The position numbers and the translations under genes were made by a program. Source: Congeria kusceri (taxonomy: Eukaryota > Mollusca > Bivalvia > Myida > Dreissenidae). Taken from it: 64,000 nt of DNA. The notes under the pieces were generated by a model. That model was not told where the DNA came from. It worked only from the letters and a program-made list of their open reading frames with translations, and ran no database searches. This document shows, piece after piece, positions 33,958 to 46,932 of the stretch. Positions within the stretch are counted from its first letter, which is position 1. Each line of letters opens with the position of its first letter. The stretch spans positions 14,522,058-14,586,057 of the forward strand of contig CM051033.1 in NCBI GenBank assembly GCA_027627225.1, in the 5' to 3' direction.

Positions 33958-34628
33958 ATGACGATTGTCGCTCTAGTCAAATTACATTATGCCCCCATAG
34001 AATATGGTGGGGTATATTGGTTTACTAATGTCGGTCAGTTATCTTAAATTACCCATTTGAGCTGTTTAGGATCTCTTAAAAAATCTTAAAAGTTGATTCA
34101 AATGTTTAAGGTTGTAATATATCATCACAGTTTCATGACTTATCAAATAAGCACGAAATACATAGTTATGGCACCTGATTTATTACTTAAAATTCACTTC
34201 TATGACCAGTGTACGCTCTTGATATTTAACATATCAAGTTTAACCTTGAAGGGTTTTAACTGTATCACAAACAGCTATTGTGATATTTCAATGACCTAAT
34301 AAGTGATGTCAATAAGAAACAGTTTTTAGTCGAATAAACGTCACTTGCGTTGATTAGAACTTGTGCCAATTAATTATAACTTAAAGTTTGTCAGTCCTAG
34401 ATTTTCTCAAATTATTTTAAGAGCATTGTTATTCACTAATAAATGTTGGTACAAGCCTATACACATTGATACTGTTAAGATAGTGATATAAACTGTGTAA
34501 TTAAAAGGAATTGTTCACAAGTATTGTTTTTTTGTAAATGTTTAAAGTGACTAAACTGCCGTTATTTACAAAAAAAAGCCAACTACGTCTGCCAACAAGG
34601 TCACTAGTAATATAACACTTGCTTGATT
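33958..34628. other. Spacer between convergent transposase and Myb-like exons
   Basis: About 670 bases. Near 33990 'gcccccatagaatatggtgg' is a small hairpin like the heads of the molluscan repeats at 20624 and 25405, so a short dispersed repeat may have inserted here. Nothing else seen. Confidence 0.4.
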
Positions 34629-35368
34629 TCAAGGCTCAAATATATCTGACATAAGGTCACTGACCTTGTTGGCAGCCATTAATGATATTTTTTGTTTTTT
34701 TAAATCCACTATGGCAGCCAACGATGCTTGGATACTCTCCAGACTGTCCATCATTCTCTTCTGGTTTTCCAAGAAAGTTTCATCAAAGGATCCTGCAATG
34801 ACATTTATAATACATGTTTAAACAAGAAAACTCGTAATAGAAATTTACAATGCATACGTGGGTTTAGAATTAATACTTGTTCAACTCAATTAATTCATAT
34901 AGATTATTTCAAAGTTCCTTTTTTTATATATATCAATTATCAGCTGTTGTACTTTTATTTTCAAAACTTACTTTTTGATGACTTCTTGTGTTTCACTTGG
35001 CTTCTGTTCAATCGTACTGGCTGAAACATGAGTTAATTATACTGTTAATTGTTATGTTGTTCTAAAATTGTGTTGTTTTATAATTTTGTGTGTTTCGAAT
35101 ATAGCAATATATTAAAAATGCACTTATAGATACATTTAACATTATTGTGTAAATAACAAACTTACAGCTTGTCTAGTGTAAACATTAAATTTTGATGTTA
35201 GTTAATTAAAAGAGTTATCTCTTAATCAAACACACACTTTAATGTTAATTCTTATCAATAAATGCATTATGCTTCCAACAATAAAAATATGTGGATGATA
35301 ATTACCCATTGGTGTGCATTTTGGCATTTCACTTGAAGCAACTGGGCTACAATCAATTTCTGTGGGTG
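34629..35368 (-). CDS. Three C-terminal exons of a probable Myb/SANT-like Harbinger partner protein
   Basis: Read on the minus strand: exon 35368-35306 (acceptor 'atttcag', donor GTAATT), exon 35020-34972 (acceptor 'gtttcag', donor GTAAGT), and terminal exon 34792-34629 (acceptor 'tcattgcag', stop TGA at 34631-34629). The last exon is clearest: SFDETFLENQKRMMDSLESI, then QASLAAIVDLKKQK, an amphipathic helix of the kind that ends Myb-like accessory proteins of PIF/Harbinger elements. The first two exons read best together as a Ser/Pro/Thr-rich linker, but that frame does not continue into the last exon. A one-base change in the A-run at the end of the middle exon would explain this, so the gene may be damaged. 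Convergent with the transposase, as usual for these elements. The N-terminal Myb exon may be 44132-44295. Confidence 0.5.
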
Positions 35369-36001
35369 CTGAAATAAATTTTTTATGTAATGTTCAGTTG
35401 TTACGGATCCACTGTTGGTCTTATTACGTATTTAAATAGCATTATGATCTGTATGTAATTTGCATGCCTTGGAATGGATGTTTAATTTCAGTATATCACT
35501 CATTATATGTGTTTGAGTAAAATATAGACATACAACAATTTTGAGCACCTGGAGTCAGTTTTCTAATATTTTATCTTACGTTCACAATTGGAATGTTTCA
35601 AATTAGTTGCTAAACAAACACATGGAAATGTGGTTCATATGCCTTTATTTTCATTGTATGGCTTAATGCTGAACTGTTTCTATATGGAACGATACCGTAT
35701 ATAGACATATTTAAGGTTAAGATTAAACTTAAGATGCAGCCATTGTGAATACGACGCCTGACCATAATCATGTAAACACTTAATAGGAACTGACCTTTGC
35801 AATTTAATAGTGTTTAACACACATCCGTGCTTTCTGTTGACACTCTTGTGGTTGCTGTTTTGTAGCTTACTGCACCTAAACATACACAAATGATTGAAAG
35901 AAAAAAAAAATCACAAATAAAATGGAACCACGATCCTTCTTTTTATATATTAACACGTGATTGGGTCAATGTGAAAGCAGCAGCAAATAAATGCTATTTT
36001 G
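35369..36001. other. Stretch up to the start of copy B homology
   Basis: AT-rich, no gene supported. The open frame at 35680-35889 (minus) has no motif or splice support. Copy B homology is known to begin at 36002 only because the window starts there in copy A, so it may in fact begin earlier. Confidence 0.45.
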
Positions 36002-39000
36002 TTGAAATAATTGAACACAACAAACAGTCTTCACTAATAAATTTTGAAATCAGTGGACTGTCGGTCCACTTAGCCAGCTTTAAAGACTAGACCGGACTAC
36101 AACAAAGTGGACCATAGTTTGTGGATTTTCTTTCACTCTTTTCATTCAATTTGTTAAAGAAATGAATTTTAAACAACCAAGTCTGTTAGGCTGTCAATAG
36201 GTGAACAAGATTTGTTTTCTTTTTTAACTATAATTTTCTTAATGACCAAAGGACAATAATTTGATGGACAATTTGTCCAGTTTACTGATAAAGTTTGCTG
36301 GACCAAGCAATTATTAGATGGAGTCGGTCCGTGGTCCACTGTTTTATCATGAAGACTGAATAAATGTCATTGTTTAGTACATACACAATTATAAATTCCT
36401 ATCTTCAAGGAAATAACATACTTTCATCAAAAAAGGTGTCGACTCCACCTACGCCTTCAATCAGCTCGGGGGGAATAAGTGACAGAACCTTAAGGAAAAA
36501 CAGAACATGTTTAAATGGAAAGACTTTTGTTTTACTTTAAAATTTCATAGAGAACAAGACTGGTACAATTATAATTTCCAATTACCAATCAATAAATATA
36601 CATTTTGAAATAAGATAAATTAAGCCATGTTAAAGATTTGCACTAAGAAAATGAGCTTTATACAAATATATACCAAACAAGGCTTGTCACAGGATGTGAC
36701 ATATGCCCCCGAAACATATGCTTGTCAGAGGATGGCAACACGATATCAGCTACACGTTGGAAAAAAACACGTTACATACAAGAAGAATAAGGAAGTAAAA
36801 TAAAGGGCAATAACTCATTAAATATTGAAGAAAGAGTAATGGTCATTGTGCTCTGCACTTCATCTGATTTTCCTCTATCATTATAATATATTTCAATCCC
36901 TTCAAGAAGCGTGACGAACGGACGATTCGATTACTATATACCCCCCAAGTTCCCTTCCTGAGCATAAAAACTGACCTTAATACATTGATGAAGCGCCGTA
37001 AAGAGCAATTCAATTATTAAATAACAATAATTTAATAACCAATAAACAGACAACTTAAAGTGACCATCAATATCGTTATATAGACATATATAGTCAATAC
37101 GAGCAACATATACGTCAGCAATGGAATGATGAAAGAATATATCACCGTTTGTTCGTAGACTTTACACACTGGCAGTGGAGGTGCGGGCCCTCCCCCAGTG
37201 GACTGCACATCCAGTTTCCTCGTTTTTTCTTGACAATACTCTGCAATTAATTGAAAGATATGTTATTCTATAATACGAGTACACTATTTGGATGACGCTG
37301 GCTATTAGATTTAGGTGTTGTTTAACTGAATAAACAATGAATGACAGTTGCTGCATATCAGAATCAATATAATCAACCAGTATGTCTAATATTGGGCTTG
37401 ACTGGGTCATAATATAAAATAATATATAATTATACCTTCATATCTGTCCATTTTCTATGGCATTCCTCAACATTTCTGGTGTGATACCCAACAGCATTGA
37501 CCCTAATGTAATGATAAATAAAAGAAAAAAATATAGTTTAAATATACAGCTTATTTATTTGCATGAAACATGCAAATAGTTGGAAAAAAAACACAACCTG
37601 AAGAATATAAATAGACAAAAACAAACACGTAAGAGCCTCACTGAGACATTCAAGTGTTACACTACCTCCTGTATCATGCACTGGTATGTTATCATTGTTA
37701 AATTAACTCCACTGACAAATCCACCAAATCATTTGCAATCCAATCCTTATTTTAACAATAAAATATCGAACTTTCATATCTAAAAGCCATATAACACTTA
37801 GTCCAGTTACTTACTGTAGCAATGCTACACAGGTGGCGCTGCGTACCAATAATATTATAACGAGACCGAAAGTACACCGCGGTAGGTGGGTCAGTTTGTC
37901 TGGTTTTCCTGCTGTTACATTAAATGACTGGTTGAAAAATACGTCATTTTCTAAAATTAGGTCCATGGGCCTGTATGTAGACCCCAAATATAAAATATTT
38001 CAACATCCTGTTCGTTTATTTTCTTACATAAGAAAGTAACAAATGCAAAAATATATCTTAATTACACTTATTACAATTTTGATTTGGGCCTAAATAGATT
38101 AAGTAATCATTCTTCTAAACGATTATAATTAAACAACATGTGCAATAGGTGGACAACATAATATATTCTTCTCTTATATGACCCGACCCTCACATGACCT
38201 ACATATGCATAAAACCGAAAGTAGCTGTTTTCGCATGGTTCGTCACCCACTTTACCTGTGGCGTTTTCCCATCGTTTTGACGTTGGAAAACAGATTTGCT
38301 ACTAGCCCAAGGTATAAATGAATTGATTTATGTCCATTTTTACAACAGGTCATGGATTTATTGCGGAAGTTATCTTTGTTTGCTTATTTTAATTGTTGAC
38401 AACAAAATGCACATATTTCGAACTACCGTATTTTCGGATAATTTCAATTTGTGAATGACATAATTGAAATCACTGATGTATTATTATTACTATGGTGTTA
38501 TTATTAATGGCTTATACTTATTTACACACTAACCATAATATTTTTATAAATTAGTTGCTTGCTTGATTGTGAGAATGCATATTGCATATTTTTGATGCCT
38601 GATTTGTAAGTAATTTCCTTGAAATTATCTGCATATTTTGCTTGTATTTTGCAAAGTTGTTTGTTGGTATTTGAATTTAAAAATAGGTTAAATAATGCTG
38701 ACATTAAGAAACCACTTGATTATAAGACAGACCTTTCTATGAGTAATCAGAGTTTGCAAAAATAGCATTTACGCCATTATAAAATTAAAAAAGCATGCAT
38801 TACACCATTTTACCAGTTTTACTTGTATATGTGGATACATGGTTAACAACTTTACAATTTACATATTCTGTAGTGGCATTCAACATTTTATAGATTATTG
38901 AATTTGTATTAGTCTTAAAGATACTAGGTGCAACACATATTTGTTTAGACACTGACATAGAACAAATTAACACAGTATAATTTTTTGATATAATTTTTTA

Positions 39001-39156
39001 AATTTACTTTCAGTATCAGGTTTTGAATATGAGATATAAATCTAAAATAATTTTGTCAGGCATGCAATATAGACAAGTTTCAGCCATTAGTCTGTAATGG
39101 TTCTCTGTGATAATAACATCAATAATGTAGATTAACTGATATTTCAGGCCAGTAAT

Positions 39157-39444
39157 ATGTCAAACAGAAACAGAGGACAAAACATTTACATAATCCTTAA
39201 GAACATGGAACTCAGTAAGCATTTCCCTAGAAGAAATGTGACAGAATATATAGTGAACTCGACAGAACATTGTACTGAGGAAATTGCAGCCATGAAACCT
39301 ATTATTTCTAAAATGCTAGAGGACACAGAAATTTTGAAGTTTGTTGAAAGTTACATGAATGAAAGTGTTTGCAGGCTACCATCAACAACACACCTGTACA
39401 TTAAGCTTACAGAATTTGTTCAGACATTCCATATCTTAAGCTGA
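39157..39444 (+). CDS. Short open frame upstream of the coiled-coil gene (copy B)
   Basis: Counterpart of 3143-3430, differing by a few substitutions (for example SKHF in place of GKQF). It ends at the same stop, and the same alternative-frame continuation follows. Whatever breaks or splices this frame was therefore present before the two copies diverged. Function unknown. Confidence 0.4.
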   Translation: MSNRNRGQNIYIILKNMELSKHFPRRNVTEYIVNSTEHCTEEIAAMKPIISKMLEDTEILKFVESYMNESVCRLPSTTHLYIKLTEFVQTFHILS

Positions 39445-39635
39445 AATGTGCAAATCTTATGAAGGAAATGGAAGATTTGTATTCTGAGGCGTTTGCTTAA
39501 GAAGGTCACGAGTTCATAAAAAGTTATGTTTTAGGTGTTTGTTTTTTAAGTAGCAGTTCTTTGTTGTTGTTTTCCAAGAAATCACAAGCAGTGATATGTA
39601 TATATTTTTATTATATTGTGTTTACATATAAAACC

Positions 39636-42600
39636 ATGAATGTTGTTGAAAGTATATGCAAAAAATTTGAGTCACAAACACTTACAGTAAGGCAAGCATT
39701 GCAAATTTTTGATGAATGGAAATCCAGTACAGTATCAGATATATATCTTGTACAAATATTTTCAAAATGCATGTCAGTAAGTGAATGTGAAATAAATAAA
39801 AGTGCATTGTTAACAAAACTCTACTGGGCAAAGCAAGATGTCAAGGTCAAGATAGGAAAGTACAAGGAAACTTCTGCAAAATAGTTTTATTTGTCCAGTG
39901 CAAACTCCAACAAGTGACACTGAAAAATTAACATCTTGCATTAAAAAATCAAAACATGACAAAGTAATTGAAGAAAATTATGCTGAACTAGATAGGCTTC
40001 AGGCTGAAAATGAAACTTTAACAGAGAAATTGAGCGAGAGAAGATCAACAGTAAAATCATTACAAGAAGAACGTAAGCAGTTGAACAGGAAAAATATCCG
40101 TCTTAAACGTAAGCTTGAGGGGAAATCGGAACAATTAGAAACATGCAAAAAGTTAAAAAAAAAAGACAGTTCTCTTTTAGAAAAAAAGGAAAAATCAGTA
40201 GCTAAAGCAATTGTTTCGAAACAAAACCTTGAAAGACAAAATCAATTTTTGAAAAAGATTAACAAGTCTTTAAAGTGCAAAAACAAAAATCTTTTTAAAA
40301 GAGAAAGTAAATTAAAAAATGACATTGTTCAAACTGCATCAGAAGTTGTTAAATGTAAAACTGAGCTTGAAAACAAACATATTGAACTTGAAAATCTGCA
40401 TAAAGAAAACAATAACCTTAAAGTAAATTGTGATTACATGGAACAGTTACTTAATGATGATTCAAAGGTTATGTTATATGATGAAACTACAAATTCATTT
40501 AGTCCTCAAACTAACCGGTGTGTAATGAACTTGAGTAATTGGAATGTTGCCCATCACAAAATACCACTAGTTATTGAAGAGGTTCTTAGCCTTGGTGGAA
40601 AAGAGGCCAATCGACTCCCAAAGCGGTCTACAGTGGACACTATCATAAGTTCCAAAGCGGTTGCGACACAGAAACAATTAGCGGAGGTGTTGCCATCAAA
40701 AGAAAATTTGACACTCTATACAGATGAAACTAGAAAATTTGGAAAAACTTACAATGTGTATATAGTCACAGATGAAAATAGAGATTCGTATTGTTTGGGA
40801 CTTCGCGAAATGCATAACAAAGCTGCATGTACAGCGTTCGATACATTGCAACAGATAATAAGTGATTTGGACAATTCTTTAACTGATAAGGAGGACAGTG
40901 TTGGAAATCGAATCATAAGCAAAATTGTTAATACTATGTCGGATAGGGCGAGTACTGAAAAGGCATTCAATAACCAGCTTGAAGACTATCGAAAACATAT
41001 TTTGCCAGATGTTGTCCAAAACTGGAAAGATATGACAGTTGACCAACAAACCGCTTGTTCAAAGCTGAATTCTTTTTATTGCGGTTTACATCTTTTAGTT
41101 GCATTTGCAGAAGTGAGCAGTAAATGTTTGTCTGAATATGAACAAACTATTCAAGATTCAGGAATTGGTCTTGAGAAAGATGATGAACTAAAATCTGAGT
41201 ATGTGAAAATCTTCTGAATCTGCAGCTGTGCGACTCATTCGTGCTGCCAGTAAATGTCTCTCAAGGGGTGGGGACGAAAAAAGTGGGTGTTTTTCAGATT
41301 TCAAAACTTACCTTTCTTCCATTGGTAAATCTGTTAAATTTGTTAGATTTCATGGCAATAGGTTCAACATCATATTTTTATTAGCAGAGTCCGTGTATTT
41401 TCATCGTGAAGATGTGAAAACCTTTTTTGAAAAGTATCACATGCCAACAAACAAACTTAAAAAAGCTGTTTATGTTGACATAAAGGAAATAATCATTATT
41501 GCAAGTTTTTTTGCAAATTAGTCACTGCTCCATTGTGGAGAGTGTTAGAGGGGGGTACACACATTTTAGATATGAATGGACACTATTTGTCACTTGTAAA
41601 GTACTGAGAAAATGTGTCAAACGATGCTAGTGACTTTCTTTGTGGTACCAGTTTTCCATTTGATGAAGAGTTTCTTCATAAGGATGATGTATTTGACGCG
41701 CTCATCGCTGAAAATGAAGATGTGGACAAGTTTGCAGTGACAATTGCACAAACTGTAGCAACTTCTCTACTCGCTTTAGTCAAAAGAATGGTCTCGGATC
41801 AGCTGCCGGGTGGAAAGTATGATGTAGAAAACCAGGCGCTACGTACGACTGTCCAATCTGTGGTTCCTCATAACAAATTGCCAGAGTTTGCGTTTGGTGT
41901 GCTAGACTTTCAATTGAGGTACAGACCTAATTTTTCAACACTGGTTAATGAGACATTCCTTATGTACAACATGAACAAGACTTGTTCCTGGTTAGGACAA
42001 ATGTCAGATGATAAACTTGAAAAAATCATGTCCGAATGTAGGAAAGAATCAAGAAAATACAGAGAAAAATTTCGAAACAGATGCAAAGAAATAGAACAGC
42101 AGCGTCTCAGAATTCTTTCAGAAAAGGCCGCAGAAGCTGAAAAGAAAAATGAAAGAGAACGAAAGAAGAAAGAAAATATAGTAGCAAAAATAATATATTA
42201 TGAGTTGTGGCAAACACTTGAACAAATTGATGAAGCCTTGGAAAGAATACCATCTAAACAGGAAAAAAAAAGAAGCTCTTCAGTGGCAGCTGAAGTTCAG
42301 AAAAATTATTATGCAACAGAATTACCACGACAAATCAGTTTACAACTTCAGTAGAAAAATTGACAAGAAGTATGTTGATTTAACCGTTACTGAATTAGCA
42401 GACAACTTGAAAAAATTGGTAACAGATTCTTATAAAGGTCCTGCTGAAGAATTGTCGAAGAAAGGAGCTCCACTGCTTGTTGGGAAGTGTGTGCAGCATA
42501 CATTTCATTATGGAACCTATGATGGGCATGTCATCTCAGTTGTACCAGGTTACCCAGACTGGTACAACATTGTGTACACTAATGACCCGGCAGTGTACAC

Positions 42601-42661
42601 ATACAGGCTCATGGATGACTATAAACAGGGTGACCTTAAGATCGTGCCTCAGAGGACTTAA
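39636..42661 (+). pseudogene. Coiled-coil, DDE-like, SH3/Tudor-like-ended protein (copy B, multiply broken)
   Basis: Same gene as 3622-6651 but with a different set of lesions. Relative to copy A there is a two-base loss near 39872, which closes the frame at 39884. There is a one-base gain near 41207, a 16-base loss near 41503, a T-to-G change creating an in-frame TGA at 41606-41608, and an extra A in the run near 42265. Conversely, the two places where copy A is shifted (4143 and 5358) read through here, and so does the three-residue segment copy A lacks. The longest piece (39898-41217) keeps the coiled coil and both Asp motifs (YTDETRKFG and MSDRAST). Each copy was therefore disabled separately. 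Confidence 0.72.
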
Positions 42662-42818
42662 CATGAGGTATCGCAACCTGTTCCGAAAGTTATTCAAGTT
42701 GAAATACCCAGTTTATACCAGTTGCTTGTACAGATTGTTTCTGTTGTTTGCATGTGGCACTGTGTGTAAGTTGCAGTAGCCAGCTTATGCTAGTTAATGT
42801 ATTCCTAGCTGATGCTTC

Positions 42819-42824
42819 AATAAA
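42819..42824 (+). promoter_or_regulatory. Candidate poly(A) signal, copy B
   Basis: Same AATAAA and same context as 6810-6815, about 160 bases after the stop at 42661. Confidence 0.35.
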
Positions 42825-43181
42825 TTTCTATTTGCTTTCAGGTCCAGTGTATTTCAAAAATATGCATGCTTGGTTATTAGTAGTCAGTATTTGTTAATTT
42901 GTGCATAAGTTTATAGTTCTATTTATTGTTTGCAGGAATTCTGGAGGTTCTTTAATTGTTGAACTATTACAAGTTATTTTTCAATAAAGTATAAAACTTC
43001 TCTATTTCTAGTAATTATAAGTAAAAGTGGAACATAAGCTTTTGTTAAACAAAAAAAAAAACTTAAATGAGTAAACTTTACACAAAATAAAAATAATGTT
43101 CTATTACATGTTTTATTTATTAAATTTGACCGGTATATTTTATTTTTGCATGTGACTTATGATCTGTTTGGTTCACTTCAG

Positions 43182-43737
43182 GTGGGGTCACTCAGCCAGT
43201 TTCACACTCCGGGTACTCCTGGGCCACTCCGTGTTGCAGATTTGTGGATAACCATACCTGGTATGTAATAGATACAGTTAAGAGTCTATCTGTAACATTC
43301 AATGTCTTTATTTATTACATTTTATTGTCAACAATCAACTATTTTATAGAAATTGGAGGAATTTAACAGAAAATTAAATATACTGTGATGTGCCACGCCC
43401 ATTTTCCAGTTGTGCCACACCCATTATTATCTGAGCCTGTTCAATAAATTATCTGAGACTGTTCAATAAATTAGTTTTTTGTACTTTTAAATATTTCACA
43501 GTATGTTGAAATCAAATCTTTTTTTTTTTCTTGTATGTTTGTTAATTGTTTCAACTTTTTTTGAGTCTGTGCTTCCAAGATCCGTTGGGCGTCACATGAG
43601 AGCCTCACACACAGGATCCACCTCAGCTGCAATACCAGGAAATACTAAACAGTGTTAAAAGACATATGAAATTACATGTAAACTTGACAATAAAGTCATT
43701 TAATTTGTTATTGCATGTATTATCAGTTATAACATAG
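43182..43737 (+). pseudogene. Copy B of the 7174-7730 exon pair, with an internal stop
   Basis: Exon 1 (43182-43260) and the acceptor before 43580 are kept. In exon 2 the CGA codon of copy A reads TGA (a CpG-to-TpG type change), ending the frame after about seven residues. Either this copy is dead or the frame was never coding. Confidence 0.3.
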
Positions 43738-44131
43738 TGTTAGATGCATGTTGTATATAAAATTGGTCTCAAAAACATTAAGCTGACATGCCATAAACCA
43801 ATGAAAAACATCTAAGTAAAACAGTCTTTAAAAAACGTATGGTTTTAAATTTGATAAAAGTCATAGAAATAATCAAATGATGGTGTGATATTTCAAAATT
43901 ATTGATTTTTGAAACAAAAAATGCATGAGGTCATTTTTTCTATGAATTTGCATTAAATTGGGATTGCTGTGTTCTGACCCCCCTACTACATCCAGTGCCA
44001 CCAAAATTTTATTTTTGACTTTTTTGGATTTTTTTTTTTTTATTTTCATAATAAAACATAGAAGTCAACAATTAATCACTAGCTGTACCCATTTCCCAAG
44101 TAAAACAAGAAAGTGTAGCATTGCTACTTAC

Positions 44132-44295
44132 TGCTCAGCGACTTTATCCCACAATGATTTTTTATCATGAGAGGAAACTGTCGACGACAATTTTCCGAAT
44201 AGTTCATTGTAATTCAGTTTAATACTTGTTGCCAGCACCTCCATCTCCGTATCACTCCAATTTTTTGATCTACTAACATTGCTTTTTGATGTCAT
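44132..44295 (-). CDS. Myb/SANT-like DNA-binding domain exon (N-terminal), copy B
   Basis: Counterpart of 8126-8289. Start ATG is at 44295-44293 and the donor GTAAGT follows the exon at 44131-44126. One visible coding change is Thr to Ser. The frame is intact. Downstream on the minus strand, 9-10 kb away, lie three exons at 34629-35368 that look like the C-terminal part of such a protein. If they belong together, the coiled-coil gene (39636-42661) sits in the intervening intron, on the opposite strand. Confidence 0.6.
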
Positions 44296-44402
44296 TTGTG
44301 CAGCAGACGAACATAACTGTCACTGGATGTTTATACTTTGACATATTAACCCAAAGAAATAAACGGATTCGACAAAAAGAAATCGTAGATTGCGAGAGCG
44401 TT

Positions 44403-44497
44403 TTACGAGGCTATTTACGAGGGTATTATGGAAACGGTTTACGAGAACTGTAACTTCAATCGTAAATACCCGAGTTACGATATTGTAACAGTTACGA
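44403..44497. promoter_or_regulatory. Cluster of TTACGA motifs, copy B
   Basis: Same six-site cluster as at 8397-8491. All sites and their spacing are retained. Confidence 0.4.
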
Positions 44498-46797
44498 TAC
44501 TATAGCTTATTGAAACGGTCTCAGGGCAATAGCATAGGACAATAGCCTCAGGATGATAGCATAGGACAATAGCCGTAGGACGATAGCATATAATTAAATA
44601 ATCTTAAATTTGTTCATGCTCTTACGAGCGTTAATCACATTTATTCAACTCGAAACTGCTTCTTATTTATAAAAGGCATTTTATAATGCCTATGTTCGAA
44701 AACGCTTGGTACGAACGAAAAATACGCAAACGTACATGCTGATTTTCTCCAGAGGCATCACCAGCTATCGCATACAGATAACTATACGATATAAAGTTGC
44801 CAGAACATTATTATGTGACTGATTTCAATGTATTTTTTTTGTATTTTGATCTGTAAGATGTCCATTAGAAATGATTTTTGATAAGTTTTATTTTTATTAA
44901 CATATTTCTGGACTGCTGCTTTAAATGATAACCATGAAACCACTGTGACATCAGTCAAATCTTTCAGTCAGATCCTGAGAAAGAAAATTTATTGCCGGAT
45001 ATTCTTCTAAATTTTGATTGTTTGGCTGGAATTTTGCAAGTTTCAAAACTTCTGATATCTGAATGTGTTTGTCCAGGCCCTATAATCACACTCTATTCAC
45101 TCCTGAACATGTTGGTTTGGCTCAAAGTCGCATCGAGTCACTAATCAATAAGATGAGATTGACTTGTGTCCAGTGGAGAACAAATAATATTTAGATATTT
45201 GGTATCAAAATTTTCAAACATTCCTATATTATGTTCTATCTAAAATTAATTCACTAAAACTTCCACTTCTGGTAATAAACACCAAAAGGTTTGTTGAAAA
45301 ACTTCATTGCAGATTTGACTGGTAGAAATACTGCTGGCAATTCTAGTCAAAAGCAGAGTCATAATGTTTATCATATACATATTATTTTGTTATGTACTCT
45401 TCCATAAATATTGCAAATCTCTGCAAAAAAAAATTTTAATTCAGCCAAACTAGTCTTCAGTCAGTCACCAAAAACTCACCGAAAACGGTCTGCGTGTCTA
45501 ACTACTCTTTAGCCTGTAGGTTTGGGAGAAAACAGACGCAAAACAACAGATGATGTCTGAAAAAAGTTTGTGGTTTGCTCGAAGTTTTGATGGCTCAAAG
45601 TTTTATGCTGGTCTGGGCAACTTCGAGGTAAGGGAGTCACTGTACCTACTTTTTTGTTCAATGATGTCACCACCCTGATGAAATGTCTAGCCTGTTCCTG
45701 GCGCTTGCCTGCTGCTGTGACGCCATGCCGTCCCTGAATGCCATGCTGGTCAGGCCATCTGGAGGAACACAACTCATTTTTTTGTCTGTATCATTTCGGT
45801 GTGGTCTCTAGACCAGAAGCTGTAGACGCTGGCACATAGAATGATGTTAACTAATGCATTAATTATAGATACAAAGATAAGACATGTAATGAGAATAATG
45901 ATGATCTTGACTTGTTGGTAAAATGCAATTTTATCGGACCTGTATCAGAGTTCCTTCTATAGACATACTTGTAATTGTTATGAAACAATTATCTTTCAGT
46001 TCAGGTAGTAGAGGAATAGTCTAACTGCAGAATATCAGATGGCGAGCATGTTCATGTAATGTGTACATGTTTTTGTTTTTTCTACTTTGTAGTGCCAGGC
46101 TGGATAGGGTTACTTCCAATGACATGGTGGATCATAAGCAACTTTTGAGCCCAGCCATTTTGGCAGGATAAGATTGGATGTTAATGTTTTCCTAATGTAT
46201 TACCAGTTTCTAGAACATGCTGTATGGTAGGCTTATTGTCAAACAAGCAGAATGGCTGGAGGCAAAAAAATACAACAGCATTGAACTGTTTTAACTACTG
46301 CAGGTCAATAGTTTGTATAAAATGTTTCTTTCATGCAAATATGATTTCAGTGAATGCCTTACCAGCAAACAATGTAACAGACAGCCCTCTCGGCTTGCCA
46401 TTGCAATGCTGTCGGGGTCTGGACAGAAGTGTTCAGCAGTGTGAGGTACATATAAATATCTTAAGGAAAAAAGTGATAAATATTCCTGTTAAGACAGTCA
46501 GGATAATGAATATGGTCCATAACTTTCTAGCCATGTTTTTCCTAGTTGATTAATGATCTCATTGAAGAAACTTAGTTATGTTCATAGTTTAGATTTGAGC
46601 TTGCCAAGCAATGATCAAGGTAAGCTGTTGTGGTCAGTGCTTTTTGTCATTCTGTCCTCCAGCATATGTAGAAAAAATAAATCCATAAACTTTAATATAT
46701 GTATTGGTAATATTTTATTTGTGTTCCATGTTTGTATGTTTTGCAACATATTTCTTTGTGCTATAACAAATCGCCATGTCAGACAGCTTGATTGCAG

Positions 46798-46932
46798 TTC
46801 TGAGGTACATTTGAAGATTTGGGAACCCATTGAACATATTCACCAGCATTGTGCCCACTCAGGAACAGAGACTATTACACCCTGTCACTGTGTAATGTTG
46901 GTTGAGGATTCTCCAGGGCTGCTGACTACAAG
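46798..46932 (+). CDS. Candidate exon, unknown, copy B
   Basis: Same as 10803-10937, with intact frame and splice signals. Only a silent change was noticed. Confidence 0.25.

Noticed and set aside
35680..35889. Minus-strand open frame as the first exon of the Myb-like gene
   Set aside because: No Trp-spaced Myb pattern and no donor leading to 35368.
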